DNA of 12,023 nt from the NCBI GenBank assembly GCA_041741995.1, contig JBGSJN010000064.1, positions 1-12,023 on the forward strand. The letters are read 5' to 3'. The notes beneath the pieces are model-generated. The model did not search any database. It saw only the letters and a list, made by a program, of their open reading frames with translations, and was not told the DNA's origin. This document shows, piece by piece, positions 1 through 7,377 of the stretch. How positions within the stretch are numbered: the first letter of the stretch is position 1; every line of letters begins with the position of its first letter. This DNA comes from WTXA01 sp041741995. GTDB lineage: Bacteria; Bacillota; TC1. The translations under genes were made by a program, and so were the position numbers.

Positions 1-1
1 G

Positions 2-286
2 GAAACAATGAATATTTTCCTGCAAGGGGTGCCGAAAAATATTTCTATAAGCGATCTAGAGAAGGAAATCAAGGAGAAGACGGGTATCATAGAAGCCTAT
101 CATACTCATGTCTGGTCTTTAGATGGGGAAAAGAATCTGATCAGTATGCATATTGTGGTCAGTGATGAGTTAAAGAGAGAAGATATCATCGAAGTAAAAA
201 GAAAAATTAGAGAGTTATTAAAAAATAGTGACATAAATCATGCCACTATTGAAGTAGATTTTAAATGTGAGGATTATGAGTATTAG
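2..286 (+). CDS. CDF-family metal cation efflux protein, C-terminal fragment
   Basis: This is the tail of a cation diffusion facilitator, an inner-membrane antiporter that exports divalent metals such as zinc or iron. The visible part reads in frame from base 2 (E-T-M-N-I-F-L-Q-G-V-P) and holds no membrane segments, only the cytoplasmic C-terminal metal-sensing domain. The family signature is clear: the LQGVP entry, a spaced helix (ISDLEKEIKEKTGI), the HTHVWSLDG strand typical of the CDF HdlHvWsl motif, SMHIVV, and a closing HATIEVD strand. The ATG at base 8 is an internal methionine; about 200 residues with the transmembrane helices lie before the window. Which metal it moves cannot be told from this end. 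It converges on the tauE-like gene, with the two stop codons overlapping by 3 bases. Confidence 0.88.
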   Translation, partial: ETMNIFLQGVPKNISISDLEKEIKEKTGIIEAYHTHVWSLDGEKNLISMHIVVSDELKREDIIEVKRKIRELLKNSDINHATIEVDFKCEDYEY

Positions 287-1062
287 AAAAAGGTTGTAAA
301 TATCATTCTTATTCCGATTAAGGACAAGGCTATTGCCAATATCCTTATTATTATTGATCCATTAACTTTAGATGATAGTCTAGCCCCGATTTGGGCTCCT
401 ATCATTGCGGCTATGGATAATGTTATAACTGGCATCAGGTTATTTTTAATATTTCCGTTGATTAGGTGTATCATAATACCACTAAAGGACATTATAGCAA
501 CTATAAATTGTGAGGTAGCTGTCGCCATATGGACAGGAAAATTTAATAAGTGGACAAGTGTTGGAACCCGCATTATACCACCTCCGATTCCAAGCAAGGT
601 TGATATGAAACCAATGGTTAGGTTTACTAAAATACCTAACCATTTTTTTTGTATTTTAGGATATGTTTCTTTTTCTGCTATTTCGTTCTTGTTCTTGTTC
701 TCTGGCTTTAAAAACAGATAGGCAGCCAGGATTATTAATATTATTCCAAAGATAAGACCAAATATATTTTTGGAAATCATTGCTATAGTCATGGTTCCTA
801 GTATTGCTCCTGGTACTGTCGAAATAGCAAATATTAATCCTGATTTATAGTCTATTCTTTTCATTTTATGATAGGCTAAGGTACCTGATATGGAATTAAA
901 GAAGACAACAGCCAAGGAGATGCCAGTTATTTCTTCTGGTGTTTTATCTGGAAAGATAATCAATAGTATAGGTACAAGAATAAAGCCTCCTCCTGCACCT
1001 ATTATGGTGCCAAGGATGCCGACAAGGAAACCTATTAGTAGTAGTATTAGAATCATTTCCAT
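283..1062 (-). CDS. TauE/SafE-family membrane permease (DUF81-type)
   Basis: A 259-residue polytopic protein of the TauE/SafE (UPF0721) family. Members are inner-membrane transporters linked to export of sulfite, sulfoacetate or other small sulfur-containing anions; many are uncharacterised. The internal duplication typical of the family is visible: an N-terminal half opening with GTIIGAGGGFILVP and a second half with TLLGIGGGIMRVP, separated by a charged loop (about residues 120-140, rich in K, N and E). Around eight hydrophobic segments fit the family. Length is standard. The start at 1062 has AAAAGGTAACTA in front of the ATG on the minus strand; a second ATG two codons in is possible. Substrate is not deducible, although sulfur-handling genes occur about 6 kb away. 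It is monocistronic and divergent from the operon beginning at 1272. Confidence 0.85.
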   Translation of the reverse strand: MEMILILLLIGFLVGILGTIIGAGGGFILVPILLIIFPDKTPEEITGISLAVVFFNSISGTLAYHKMKRIDYKSGLIFAISTVPGAILGTMTIAMISKNIFGLIFGIILIILAAYLFLKPENKNKNEIAEKETYPKIQKKWLGILVNLTIGFISTLLGIGGGIMRVPTLVHLLNFPVHMATATSQFIVAIMSFSGIMIHLINGNIKNNLMPVITLSIAAMIGAQIGARLSSKVNGSIIIRILAIALSLIGIRMIFTTFF

Positions 1063-1105
1063 TAGTTACCTTTTAAAAACTATCTTTTTATTTATTGTTG
1101 GTTTA

Positions 1106-1134
1106 AGTATACCCTATAATTTAGAAATTAAGAA
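1106..1134 (-). promoter_or_regulatory. Candidate promoter of the TauE/SafE-like gene
   Basis: On the minus strand TTCTTA (1129-1134) and TATACT (1106-1111) are separated by 17 bases. The -10 is good (5/6) and the -35 is weak (3/6). It sits about 45 bases upstream of the start codon. This is sequence matching only. Confidence 0.35.
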
Positions 1135-1200
1135 TGTGGTGAAATTAACTAATTCTAGAAGTAAATAAATAAACAGATATAAAAGTATTATATTAATAAC

Positions 1201-1231
1201 TATAGAATTTTATAGAATGGATTTGTATAAT
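1201..1231 (+). promoter_or_regulatory. Candidate promoter region of the four-gene envelope operon
   Basis: A perfect TATAAT lies at 1226-1231, about 40 bases before the TTG start at 1272. No convincing -35 box stands 16-18 bases upstream. Instead there are two tandem copies of TATAGAAT at 1201-1208 and 1211-1218, one helical turn apart. Such an arrangement could suit an activator-dependent promoter, but that is inference. Confidence 0.35.
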
Positions 1232-1271
1232 GTAGATAAGTTATGTTTATTTGAGAGGAAAGGTGATTAGT

Positions 1272-1835
1272 TTGAAAAATGAAGAAACTCATAAAAGACT
1301 TATTTTTAGTACTATACTATCAATGATGATTAATCCGAAAAAAGCTATGAAATCAAAAATAGACCAGATACCGTGGTTTTTGTCTATATTAGTCTCAGGA
1401 TTGGCTTTTGGCCTCTTTTTCCTGCAGACGGGATTGGACTTATTTAAGACAGGGTTAAGAAGTTCAAATATAATATTCATATCTATGGGCGCAGGACTTG
1501 CTTATGGATTGATTGTAATACCTTTGATGGGAGCTTTGCTATGGTTGGTCTTGAAGATGTTTGATGGTGAAAAATCCCTAAGTTGGACTATAACCTCATT
1601 TTCTTTAAGTTATAGTGGAGCTATGATATATGGAATATTTGGTCTTGTTTTTTCATTGGTATTTGGCTGGAAGACAGCAATTGCCTTTGGAGTTGGTGGA
1701 GTGCTTTGGGCAACAGGACCAATTATTACAACAATAAGAGAAATCACAAAGGGAAAAAATGGGCTTGGAATAATTTTGGCTACCGTCATAGGGGCATTAG
1801 TGCTTCTATCTTGGACTCTATTGGCAAATATATAA
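1272..1835 (+). CDS. Yip1-like five-helix membrane protein
   Basis: A 187-residue integral membrane protein resembling the Yip1 domain family, small five-helix proteins whose bacterial members mostly lack a known function. A short charged N-terminus containing NPKKAM is followed by hydrophobic segments near residues 35-52, 68-96, 107-130, 135-154 and 164-184. I take the TTG at 1272 as the start because GGAAAGGTGATTAG directly precedes it, with AAAGG about 8 bases away. An upstream in-frame TTG at 1251 would put that ribosome binding site inside the gene. It is the first gene of a tight operon: the next gene begins 16 bases after its stop. The Yip1 assignment rests on topology, length and the N-terminal NP-K motif, not on catalytic residues. 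A role as a membrane component or scaffold for the exported protein two genes downstream is inferred from position only. Confidence 0.7.
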   Translation: MKNEETHKRLIFSTILSMMINPKKAMKSKIDQIPWFLSILVSGLAFGLFFLQTGLDLFKTGLRSSNIIFISMGAGLAYGLIVIPLMGALLWLVLKMFDGEKSLSWTITSFSLSYSGAMIYGIFGLVFSLVFGWKTAIAFGVGGVLWATGPIITTIREITKGKNGLGIILATVIGALVLLSWTLLANI

Positions 1836-1851
1836 ACTGGGGGTGTAGTGA

Positions 1852-2403
1852 ATGAATGAAGAAATTAAAAAAGGTAAAGGACTACGCACCTTATTGCGTA
1901 ATCTGAGTTTTGCCAGTTTTGGAAGTGCTGCACTTATTTATGCACAAAAACCACTGAGCCCTGTTTTTCTTATATTTGGGATAGTAGTGGGGATATCTTT
2001 TGGGATATTGTATAAAAGTGTCTTAAGTTTGTTATTGGGGCTATCCAACAAGGAACTGAAAGTAGAACATGGTAATAAAATAATTTCCTTAGGTATAAGT
2101 AGGGGGTTGTTATTTCTTGTGCCTTTTGCTGTAATGGCTCTATTAGCCGCATATATAATGGATTGGACTATCACAACGGGTTTTGTCTCAGCAGGTCTTA
2201 TGACAGCAGGAGCAACAATAACTATGGAATTGGAAAAAATCAAAGGTAAGGGGACAGTTAAAAATAGTCTTCTTCCCCTAGGAGTTTCATTTGTATTTTC
2301 AGCTTTATGGTCAGTTGGAATAGGTTATATGGCTATTCTTAGTCTATATGTCGATGGTGGAGTTAATATTTTACTTTCTCTAGCCAACGGCTTAGTTAAA
2401 TAG
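1852..2403 (+). CDS. Polytopic membrane protein of unknown function
   Basis: A 183-residue membrane protein that I do not recognise. It has a basic cytoplasmic-type N-terminus (KKGKGLRTLLRN) and hydrophobic segments near residues 36-64, 83-103, 107-125 and 139-165, giving four or five helices. Small residues (G, A, S) are frequent in the helices, as in its upstream neighbour, so the two may be distant relatives or partners in one complex; this is inference. The start is well fixed: an in-frame TGA sits immediately before the ATG, and GGGGGTG lies about 6 bases upstream. It is spaced 16 bases from the Yip1-like gene and 11 bases from the exported-protein gene, whose ribosome binding site overlaps this gene's stop codon, so co-translation is likely. 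Confidence 0.75.
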   Translation: MNEEIKKGKGLRTLLRNLSFASFGSAALIYAQKPLSPVFLIFGIVVGISFGILYKSVLSLLLGLSNKELKVEHGNKIISLGISRGLLFLVPFAVMALLAAYIMDWTITTGFVSAGLMTAGATITMELEKIKGKGTVKNSLLPLGVSFVFSALWSVGIGYMAILSLYVDGGVNILLSLANGLVK

Positions 2404-2414
2404 GGGGGATGATT

Positions 2415-4955
2415 ATGAAAAAAATTTTAATAAAAAAAATCCTTCTTATGACAATGGCTTTTTCTCTTGTTATTTTGACATCATTTCCAATACCAGTAAA
2501 AGCAGCAAGTAAAGAAGAAAATGATATACCTGCACCTCCTTATGAGCAAGTTTTGTTCCAACAAGGTGATTGGTATTCAGAGCGTATGAGTATTAAGGAT
2601 AGTGCTTATTTATTGACAGGTTTTAGAGGAGAACGTGATTTAGGAACAACTATGGCTGATCCTAATTCACCTGTGAATATTTCAATCGATAAGGATTGTA
2701 TTGTCAATACAATCACGATACCTTTAGCATATCCTTCCTTATTGGGTGATTTAGCAAATATGGCTGTTACTCTTGAAAATAGTAAGGGTGAGGTCATCGG
2801 ACCCCTTGTGATGGTACCTAATTTCATAGGTGACAAAGAAGAATCAGAGGTGACTTTTGTTGATTATAACTATTATGACGGTGATGGAATCTTTCTTGCT
2901 AAAGGGACCTATACTCTTAATACCACTGATAATAGTAGATTAGTGAGAAATTCTGCTAATGGTTTTATCGCTCCTTTGTTAATATCTGGAACTTTATATC
3001 AAGCTTGGGTTGATTATCAAGAAGAACTTGAGAAATTTGCCATATCACAATTACACGATTTTACAGGAACCTATAATATTAGTTTTGATGCATTTAAGGT
3101 TAGCACCTTGATGGGACCAGTGAATCCACCTGAAAATAGCATAAGTTTAAGAAACTATGAAATTGTAATTATTGATCAGCTTGATAACATTCAGATTGTG
3201 GGTAAATACAAGGATATACCTTTTTCAATTATGTGTCCTGTATTAGAGCGTAGTGATAATTATGTTTCTGCTAGTTTCGAGATGAAAATGGATGTGCCTC
3301 CGGATTCTAAGGTTAGCGGTGTAGGCGTCCTGGTCTTGGAAAAGCCTGAGAACAACCCTGCTAGCTTAAAATTTGAAGGACAGGGAATCTATGAAAGATC
3401 GGAAAGTTCAGAAAAAGGAGCTGACTATAACACCTACACAGCAACTGCAAATGGAACTTTTTCCAAGAAGAGTTTTCCCTTGTATGTAGCTACTCAATTA
3501 AATGTTAAAATGGCAGAGGCTGGGATTGTTCCTGGTCCTGATGAACCTTTCCAATATTTGGTGGGTGCACTTTTTCCACCAATTACAGCATTGATTGCTA
3601 CTTTGATTGAAGGTGCAAGCCAGGCTAAAAAGAAAAAGAAAAAATCCGGACCAAGAGATAGAAGCTGGTATAAGGGGCAGTACCCTAACGCCAGTGATGA
3701 GACTATTGCTATGATTATGATGGCTGATGCTCTTGGAGCTAGTGGTGGAGATGAAGAAGATGCGGAATCAATAGGCGATAATGAAAAACCTGGAGGTAGC
3801 GACTACGTTTCACCAGAGGGACAAGGTGAAGGCTATGATGCTGAAGAGTCTTTTGGAGAAGATTATGAAGGACCTGAAGAGGATAATACTTTTGGTAAGC
3901 CTGATGTTCCAGAGGATGTTCCATCACAAGCAGATCAACCTGCACAACCAGATCAGCAAGATCAACCAGAACAACAAGGACAACCTGCTCAACCTGTTGT
4001 TCCAGAAGAGCCTGAATCAATGGTATTGCAAACTTCACCTAATGGAGCACAATCATTATTTGTGAAAGATCCGACAACAGGTAAATGGATTGATGCAGAA
4101 AATGGAGCAGAGTTAGATACACAAAAGTATGGTGAATGGAAAACTCAAATGGAATCAGACAAGAAATTCAATGATAAAGAATTTGAGAAGAACACCAACA
4201 GTGAAATGGAACAGGATAAAATAAATCGTGACAAAATGGCTGCAATAGCTGATGCTCAGAAAAAAGATGAATTTATGCAGAAAATGGAAAAGAAATATGG
4301 AACATCTGATAAAACTGAGTTAGAAAAGATCATAGGAACAAATATGGATAAGGATAAAGCAGCAGGAGACCATTATACTAATATTGCCAACGTTGCTGCG
4401 GCAGGTGAGTTTATTGCAGTTGTTGCGAGCAGTGGGGCTGATGTGGGAATGGATATTTTGTCTAACGCCGATCCTACTGGAACAGCTAAAATGGTTAGGA
4501 ATGTCTATGTTGTTACTAAAGGCGTTGTCAGCGCAGCTGCAGAAAAAGGTGTCAATAAGGCTAGTATTCTTGAAGGTCTATTTAAAGGAACTGGAGATAT
4601 GATTGCTAAGAACATCAAACCTGAAGGTCTTAAAGGTTATGGTGGCAGGGCTATATCCAGGGCAGCAGGTGAGTTTCTAGGAACAACAGCCGGTGGATAT
4701 TTGAGAGGTGAGGATATAAGTAAGGCTGCAGGTAAAGGCTTTATAGGTGGAGTGACTAAGGCTACAGTTGGTGCTATTACTGACAAGTTGGCAGGAAGTA
4801 GTCCGAAACTACCAAGTGTATCTGATCCTTTTAGAGACCCTGTGAACGCTGCAGGTATGTTAAAATCAGCATTTGGAAGTAAATATGCTGGTGCTAAGAT
4901 TGGATCAAGTACCATTAATCATTTTTATGTGAAACCAGCCATTAAGAATCTATAG
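2415..4955 (+). CDS. Large exported, probably membrane-anchored protein of unknown function
   Basis: An 846-residue protein with no family I can name. Residues 1-30 form a classic signal peptide (lysine-rich start, hydrophobic core, likely cleavage after PVKA). Residues 31 to about 370 are rich in predicted beta strands. Residues 378-400 are hydrophobic (FQYLVGALFPPITALIATLI) and are followed at 405-410 by six lysines, the pattern of a stop-transfer anchor. Next comes an acidic stretch (446-495), a P/Q/D-rich linker (496-534), a charged probably coiled region (570-650), and a glycine/alanine-rich helical C-terminus (650-800) reminiscent of the low-complexity helical parts of large secreted Gram-positive proteins. 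The ATG at 2415 is preferred over 2409 because GGGGGG (2403-2408) abuts the latter. The gene is third in its operon. A role in envelope assembly, secretion or contact is possible but not shown. Existence and export are confident; function is not. Confidence 0.85.
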   Translation: MKKILIKKILLMTMAFSLVILTSFPIPVKAASKEENDIPAPPYEQVLFQQGDWYSERMSIKDSAYLLTGFRGERDLGTTMADPNSPVNISIDKDCIVNTITIPLAYPSLLGDLANMAVTLENSKGEVIGPLVMVPNFIGDKEESEVTFVDYNYYDGDGIFLAKGTYTLNTTDNSRLVRNSANGFIAPLLISGTLYQAWVDYQEELEKFAISQLHDFTGTYNISFDAFKVSTLMGPVNPPENSISLRNYEIVIIDQLDNIQIVGKYKDIPFSIMCPVLERSDNYVSASFEMKMDVPPDSKVSGVGVLVLEKPENNPASLKFEGQGIYERSESSEKGADYNTYTATANGTFSKKSFPLYVATQLNVKMAEAGIVPGPDEPFQYLVGALFPPITALIATLIEGASQAKKKKKKSGPRDRSWYKGQYPNASDETIAMIMMADALGASGGDEEDAESIGDNEKPGGSDYVSPEGQGEGYDAEESFGEDYEGPEEDNTFGKPDVPEDVPSQADQPAQPDQQDQPEQQGQPAQPVVPEEPESMVLQTSPNGAQSLFVKDPTTGKWIDAENGAELDTQKYGEWKTQMESDKKFNDKEFEKNTNSEMEQDKINRDKMAAIADAQKKDEFMQKMEKKYGTSDKTELEKIIGTNMDKDKAAGDHYTNIANVAAAGEFIAVVASSGADVGMDILSNADPTGTAKMVRNVYVVTKGVVSAAAEKGVNKASILEGLFKGTGDMIAKNIKPEGLKGYGGRAISRAAGEFLGTTAGGYLRGEDISKAAGKGFIGGVTKATVGAITDKLAGSSPKLPSVSDPFRDPVNAAGMLKSAFGSKYAGAKIGSSTINHFYVKPAIKNL

Positions 4956-4976
4956 TAGAGAAAAGGAGTAAAGAAG

Positions 4977-5891
4977 ATGAAACTTACATTAAATGAACTT
5001 GGTTTTTTAAAAACCTTATATAAGGATGCTAATCAGCTTAGCCTTTTTACTAATATTGAAGGTAAATTAATGGGCGGTGAGCAGGAATCATTAGAAAAGA
5101 AACTAGTGATTAAAGATGGTGCAGTTTCTAAGGTATGGGGCAATATATTGGCTCCGGTAGCCAACCCGAAACAATGTACTAGAGTAATATTAAGGGATGG
5201 GGACTTTCTCGTTGAGAAGTATTCATATAGAAATGAGCAGGGATTGGCACTGGTTGAAAACAATGGTGACGGTGAACTGCAACTGACTCTTCCTGATAGT
5301 GTCAAACCCCAATTACTGGAACTAAGCAAATGGATAGGAATGTCCAATTTGACCAGTATGGAAATTGATTTAGGATTGACTATACCGGAAACCGTAGTTA
5401 TTTTAGCTTTGGTTGATTTGGCTAGACAGTCAATATTTGCTGGTTACTTAAGAGAAAAAACAGTTGTAAATATCAATAAACAAAATTTAGAAAATCAATT
5501 GAATGAACCAGCTGAAAATAGCCTGGTTAGTATATTCAGATTGAATTATGAAATTCCAGTACCAGCAGTCGAAGAGATTGGGAAAATAATCGATTCACTC
5601 AAAAATAAGAAAATTCTTGAGATAAATGGAGATGAATATAGTCTTTCTCAGGATCTTGTTGTCATGGCAATGCAGTTCTTGATTCCGCAATCAATATTGT
5701 TGATGGAAAATCTTGAAATTAGTAATGGTGATGAACTATTGGCTAGCAGCTATATGGCCCTTACAGCAGGGGTTAAGGATATTCTGCTTTTTGCATTTGA
5801 GGGTGGTAATATTAAGCTGATGTCTATGACTAGTATGCAGTTGATGAAATTAATTGAGGATTTATTGTTATTTAATAAAGCGATAAATTAA
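4977..5891 (+). CDS. Soluble protein of unknown function, partner in the envelope operon
   Basis: A 304-residue protein without signal peptide or clear membrane segment, so probably cytosolic. The N-terminal 115 residues look mixed alpha/beta (for example CTRVILRDGDFLVEKYSYR and GELQLTLPD). Residues 135-160 are helical. Residues 197-226 (AVEEIGKIIDSLKNKKILEINGDEYSLS) resemble a winged-helix wing in spacing, and the tail is helical. I do not recognise the family. The start is set by AAAAGGAG 8 bases upstream of ATG 4977, and only 21 bases separate it from the exported protein gene, so it is the last member of the operon before the terminator at 5936. A chaperone-like or regulatory role for the exported protein is conceivable from position and solubility, but remains a guess. 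Confidence 0.75.
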   Translation: MKLTLNELGFLKTLYKDANQLSLFTNIEGKLMGGEQESLEKKLVIKDGAVSKVWGNILAPVANPKQCTRVILRDGDFLVEKYSYRNEQGLALVENNGDGELQLTLPDSVKPQLLELSKWIGMSNLTSMEIDLGLTIPETVVILALVDLARQSIFAGYLREKTVVNINKQNLENQLNEPAENSLVSIFRLNYEIPVPAVEEIGKIIDSLKNKKILEINGDEYSLSQDLVVMAMQFLIPQSILLMENLEISNGDELLASSYMALTAGVKDILLFAFEGGNIKLMSMTSMQLMKLIEDLLLFNKAIN

Positions 5892-5935
5892 GAAAAACTC
5901 AAAAAAAAGAGAATATTTAAACAAACAAGAAAGTA

Positions 5936-5978
5936 AAAGATAAGAACACAATTATGTGTTCTTATCTTTATTTGTTTA
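5936..5978 (+). terminator. Intrinsic terminator of the four-gene operon
   Basis: A perfect 15-base-pair stem (arms 5936-5950 and 5955-5969; core AAGATAAGAACACA) closes on a 4-base ATTA loop. A T-rich tail (ATTTGTTT) follows. It lies 45 bases after the stop of the 304-residue gene. The left arm is A-rich, but the minus strand carries no neighbouring gene that needs it. Confidence 0.85.
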
Positions 5979-5997
5979 GAATAAAGAGTATTTATAT

Positions 5998-6024
5998 TTG
6001 TTGATTCGAAATTTATTTTATAAT
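5998..6024 (+). promoter_or_regulatory. Weak candidate promoter of the orphan gene at 6083
   Basis: A perfect TATAAT occurs at 6019-6024, and TTGTTG at 5998-6003 is the best -35 match, but the spacer is only 15 bases. The gene follows a strong terminator, so some promoter is expected here. Confidence 0.35.
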
Positions 6025-6082
6025 AAAATAAAATAGTTATATGAAATATGCATGAATTTTATTCGTAATAGAAGGAGTAATT

Positions 6083-6634
6083 ATGAAAAAATTAGATCTT
6101 GACTATCTTAGAAGCTGTGAATCAAAAGTTAGAGAAGAAATTTTAAGAAATCATCTTGGCGAAGAGAAAAGCAAAGTTCTTGATAAGTATGAACTTGTTT
6201 CTAATGACAGGTTGTATTGGCAAAAAGTACAGGAGAAATATCCAACACAGGAATATTTTTCTCATAAGCTAGCATATAAGTCATCTGTTTTAGGACTTGT
6301 TTTTCATATTCATAGATTATGCTATGCTAAGGTAAAATATTTTGAAGATAATTGGTCCGACTACAATGCCTGTAAATATTATTGGAACGAGAATGGATTT
6401 GTAGATTGTGAAAATTTTGATATGGAAGCAATCAGACAAAAAGCTACAGGGATAGTAATTGATTTAAGAGATCTAGGAAGAATAAAATGGTTATATGAAT
6501 TCCATGATTTGTGTAATCAACTAGAAAAAAAGAAAGAAGAAGCGAAGATTCAAGAGTATAAACAAATAAATGTTTTGAAAAATGATTATCTGATAGCTAA
6601 AGATAAAAATTTATTTACAATCAGTTTTAGATAG
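6083..6634 (+). CDS. Hypothetical cytosolic protein (orphan)
   Basis: A 183-residue protein that I do not recognise. It is charged and unusually rich in aromatic residues (many Y, F and W, for example ACKYYWNENGF). It has five cysteines without an obvious metal-binding spacing, no signal peptide and no membrane segment. The C-terminal third (about residues 145-160) is a lysine/glutamate-rich helix. The start is supported by AGAAGGAG 5 bases upstream of the ATG. It is flanked by a terminator in front and an AT-rich gap behind, so it appears to be transcribed alone. Its coding reality rests on length, ribosome binding site and plausible composition. Lineage-specific or horizontally acquired origin is possible but not demonstrated. 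Confidence 0.7.
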   Translation: MKKLDLDYLRSCESKVREEILRNHLGEEKSKVLDKYELVSNDRLYWQKVQEKYPTQEYFSHKLAYKSSVLGLVFHIHRLCYAKVKYFEDNWSDYNACKYYWNENGFVDCENFDMEAIRQKATGIVIDLRDLGRIKWLYEFHDLCNQLEKKKEEAKIQEYKQINVLKNDYLIAKDKNLFTISFR

Positions 6635-6726
6635 GAAAATTAAATAAGAAAATTTTCTGATAAATGAATTAATATAAAATATAATTATATACATATAATC
6701 GGTGTTTATAATATCATTTGTTTACT

Positions 6727-6740
6727 ATATACTTGTATAT
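6727..6740. promoter_or_regulatory. Small palindrome upstream of yedF, possible operator
   Basis: ATATAC and GTATAT are perfect inverted arms separated by TT, about 35 bases before the yedF start. The arms resemble those of the ArsR operator at 8001-8024 (ATATACC and GGTATAT) but with a much shorter spacer. In AT-rich DNA such a palindrome can arise by chance. Confidence 0.3.
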
Positions 6741-6774
6741 GAAGTAATAGTGTTAGAGATAAATGGAGGATATA

Positions 6775-7344
6775 ATGAAAAAAATAGATGCAAGAGGTCT
6801 AGAGTGTCCAAGACCAGTTATATTAATAAAGAAAGCCATGGAAGAAGTAGAAGAGGCTTCAATATTAGTTGATAATGAAGTAGCCAGGGATAATGTTCAA
6901 CGCTTTGGTCATAATGCAGGTTGTAAGGTTACTATTGTTGAAAATGATAATGGTACAGAACTTTTCTTGAAGAAGGAAACAGAAAAAGAAGTAGTTGACA
7001 TAGATGAGGAAATTGTTGTGCTTATTAAATCCAGTCTATTTGGTGAAGGTGATCCAAAGCTTGGAAATATTCTAATGAAGAGTTTCTTGGTTAGTTTATT
7101 GGAAAGTGACAAGAAGGTTAAGGCCTTGATTCTAATGAATAGCGGGGTTGAATTAACTACAAGAAACCTGGAGGCTATAGAGGTTCTAAAATCTTTTGAA
7201 AAAAAAGGTGCAGTTATCTATAGTTGTGGTACTTGTCTTGATTTTTATGGTTTGAAGGAAGAACTTAAGATAGGACTTATTACCAATATGTATAGTTCGG
7301 TTGAACTGTTAGTTGGTGAAGGTAACAGAGTTATAACAATATAG
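6775..7344 (+). CDS. yedF: YedF: TusA-like plus DsrE-like sulfurtransferase/selenium-associated protein
   Basis: A 189-residue two-domain protein matching the selenium-metabolism YedF architecture common in Clostridia. Residues 1-70 form a TusA/SirA domain with the hallmark DARGLECPRP: Cys11 in the CPxP motif is the expected persulfide (or selenium) carrier. Residues 78-189 form a DsrE-like domain ending in YSCGTCLDFYGLKEE, with Cys151 and Cys154, followed by TNMYSSVELL and VITI. Family knowledge links this protein to selenium-using genomes, but the exact reaction is unproven. ATG 6775 is chosen because TGGAGGA ends 4 bases before it; an in-frame ATG at 6763 would lie upstream of that site. 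It leads a three-gene cysteine-rich operon with the DUF1858 and DsrE-like genes. Confidence 0.88.
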   Translation: MKKIDARGLECPRPVILIKKAMEEVEEASILVDNEVARDNVQRFGHNAGCKVTIVENDNGTELFLKKETEKEVVDIDEEIVVLIKSSLFGEGDPKLGNILMKSFLVSLLESDKKVKALILMNSGVELTTRNLEAIEVLKSFEKKGAVIYSCGTCLDFYGLKEELKIGLITNMYSSVELLVGEGNRVITI

Positions 7345-7377
7345 ATTGTTTTTTAGAGGATTCAGTTAGGAGTTATT

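Noticed and set aside
1107..1114. GTATACCC near the tauE-like promoter as a possible CsoR/CstR half-site, which would tie the permease to persulfide sensing.
   Set aside because: The opposing GGGTATAC half is absent (TATAATTT instead), so no full operator is present.
413..1168. Plus-strand open frames opposite the TauE/SafE-like gene.
   Set aside because: The minus-strand product has clear family motifs and membrane segments; the plus-strand frames are antisense shadows.
1251..1271. Upstream TTG at 1251 as the start of the Yip1-like gene.
   Set aside because: The ribosome binding site GGAAAGGTGAT lies inside that extension and is correctly spaced for the TTG at 1272.
3628..3645. A-rich run (AAAAAGAAAAAGAAAAAA) encoding six lysines as a possible programmed slippage site.
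   Set aside because: The main frame continues for 440 codons with sensible composition, and I see no long alternative frame beginning at the run; the lysines make sense as a stop-transfer signal.
3739..4065. Open frames on both strands across the acidic and P/Q-rich part of the exported protein gene.
   Set aside because: They are shadows of the low-complexity CAA/CCA/GAT-rich coding sequence, lack ribosome binding sites and give repetitive implausible proteins.
6634..6658. GAAAATT and AATTTTC inverted arms after the orphan gene as a terminator.
   Set aside because: The stem is seven A-T-rich pairs with a 9-base loop and no T run after it.
6694..6712. Two TATAAT boxes (6694-6699 and 6707-6712) as yedF promoters.
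   Set aside because: Neither has a usable -35 at proper spacing, and the whole gap is AT-rich, so I could not choose a promoter.
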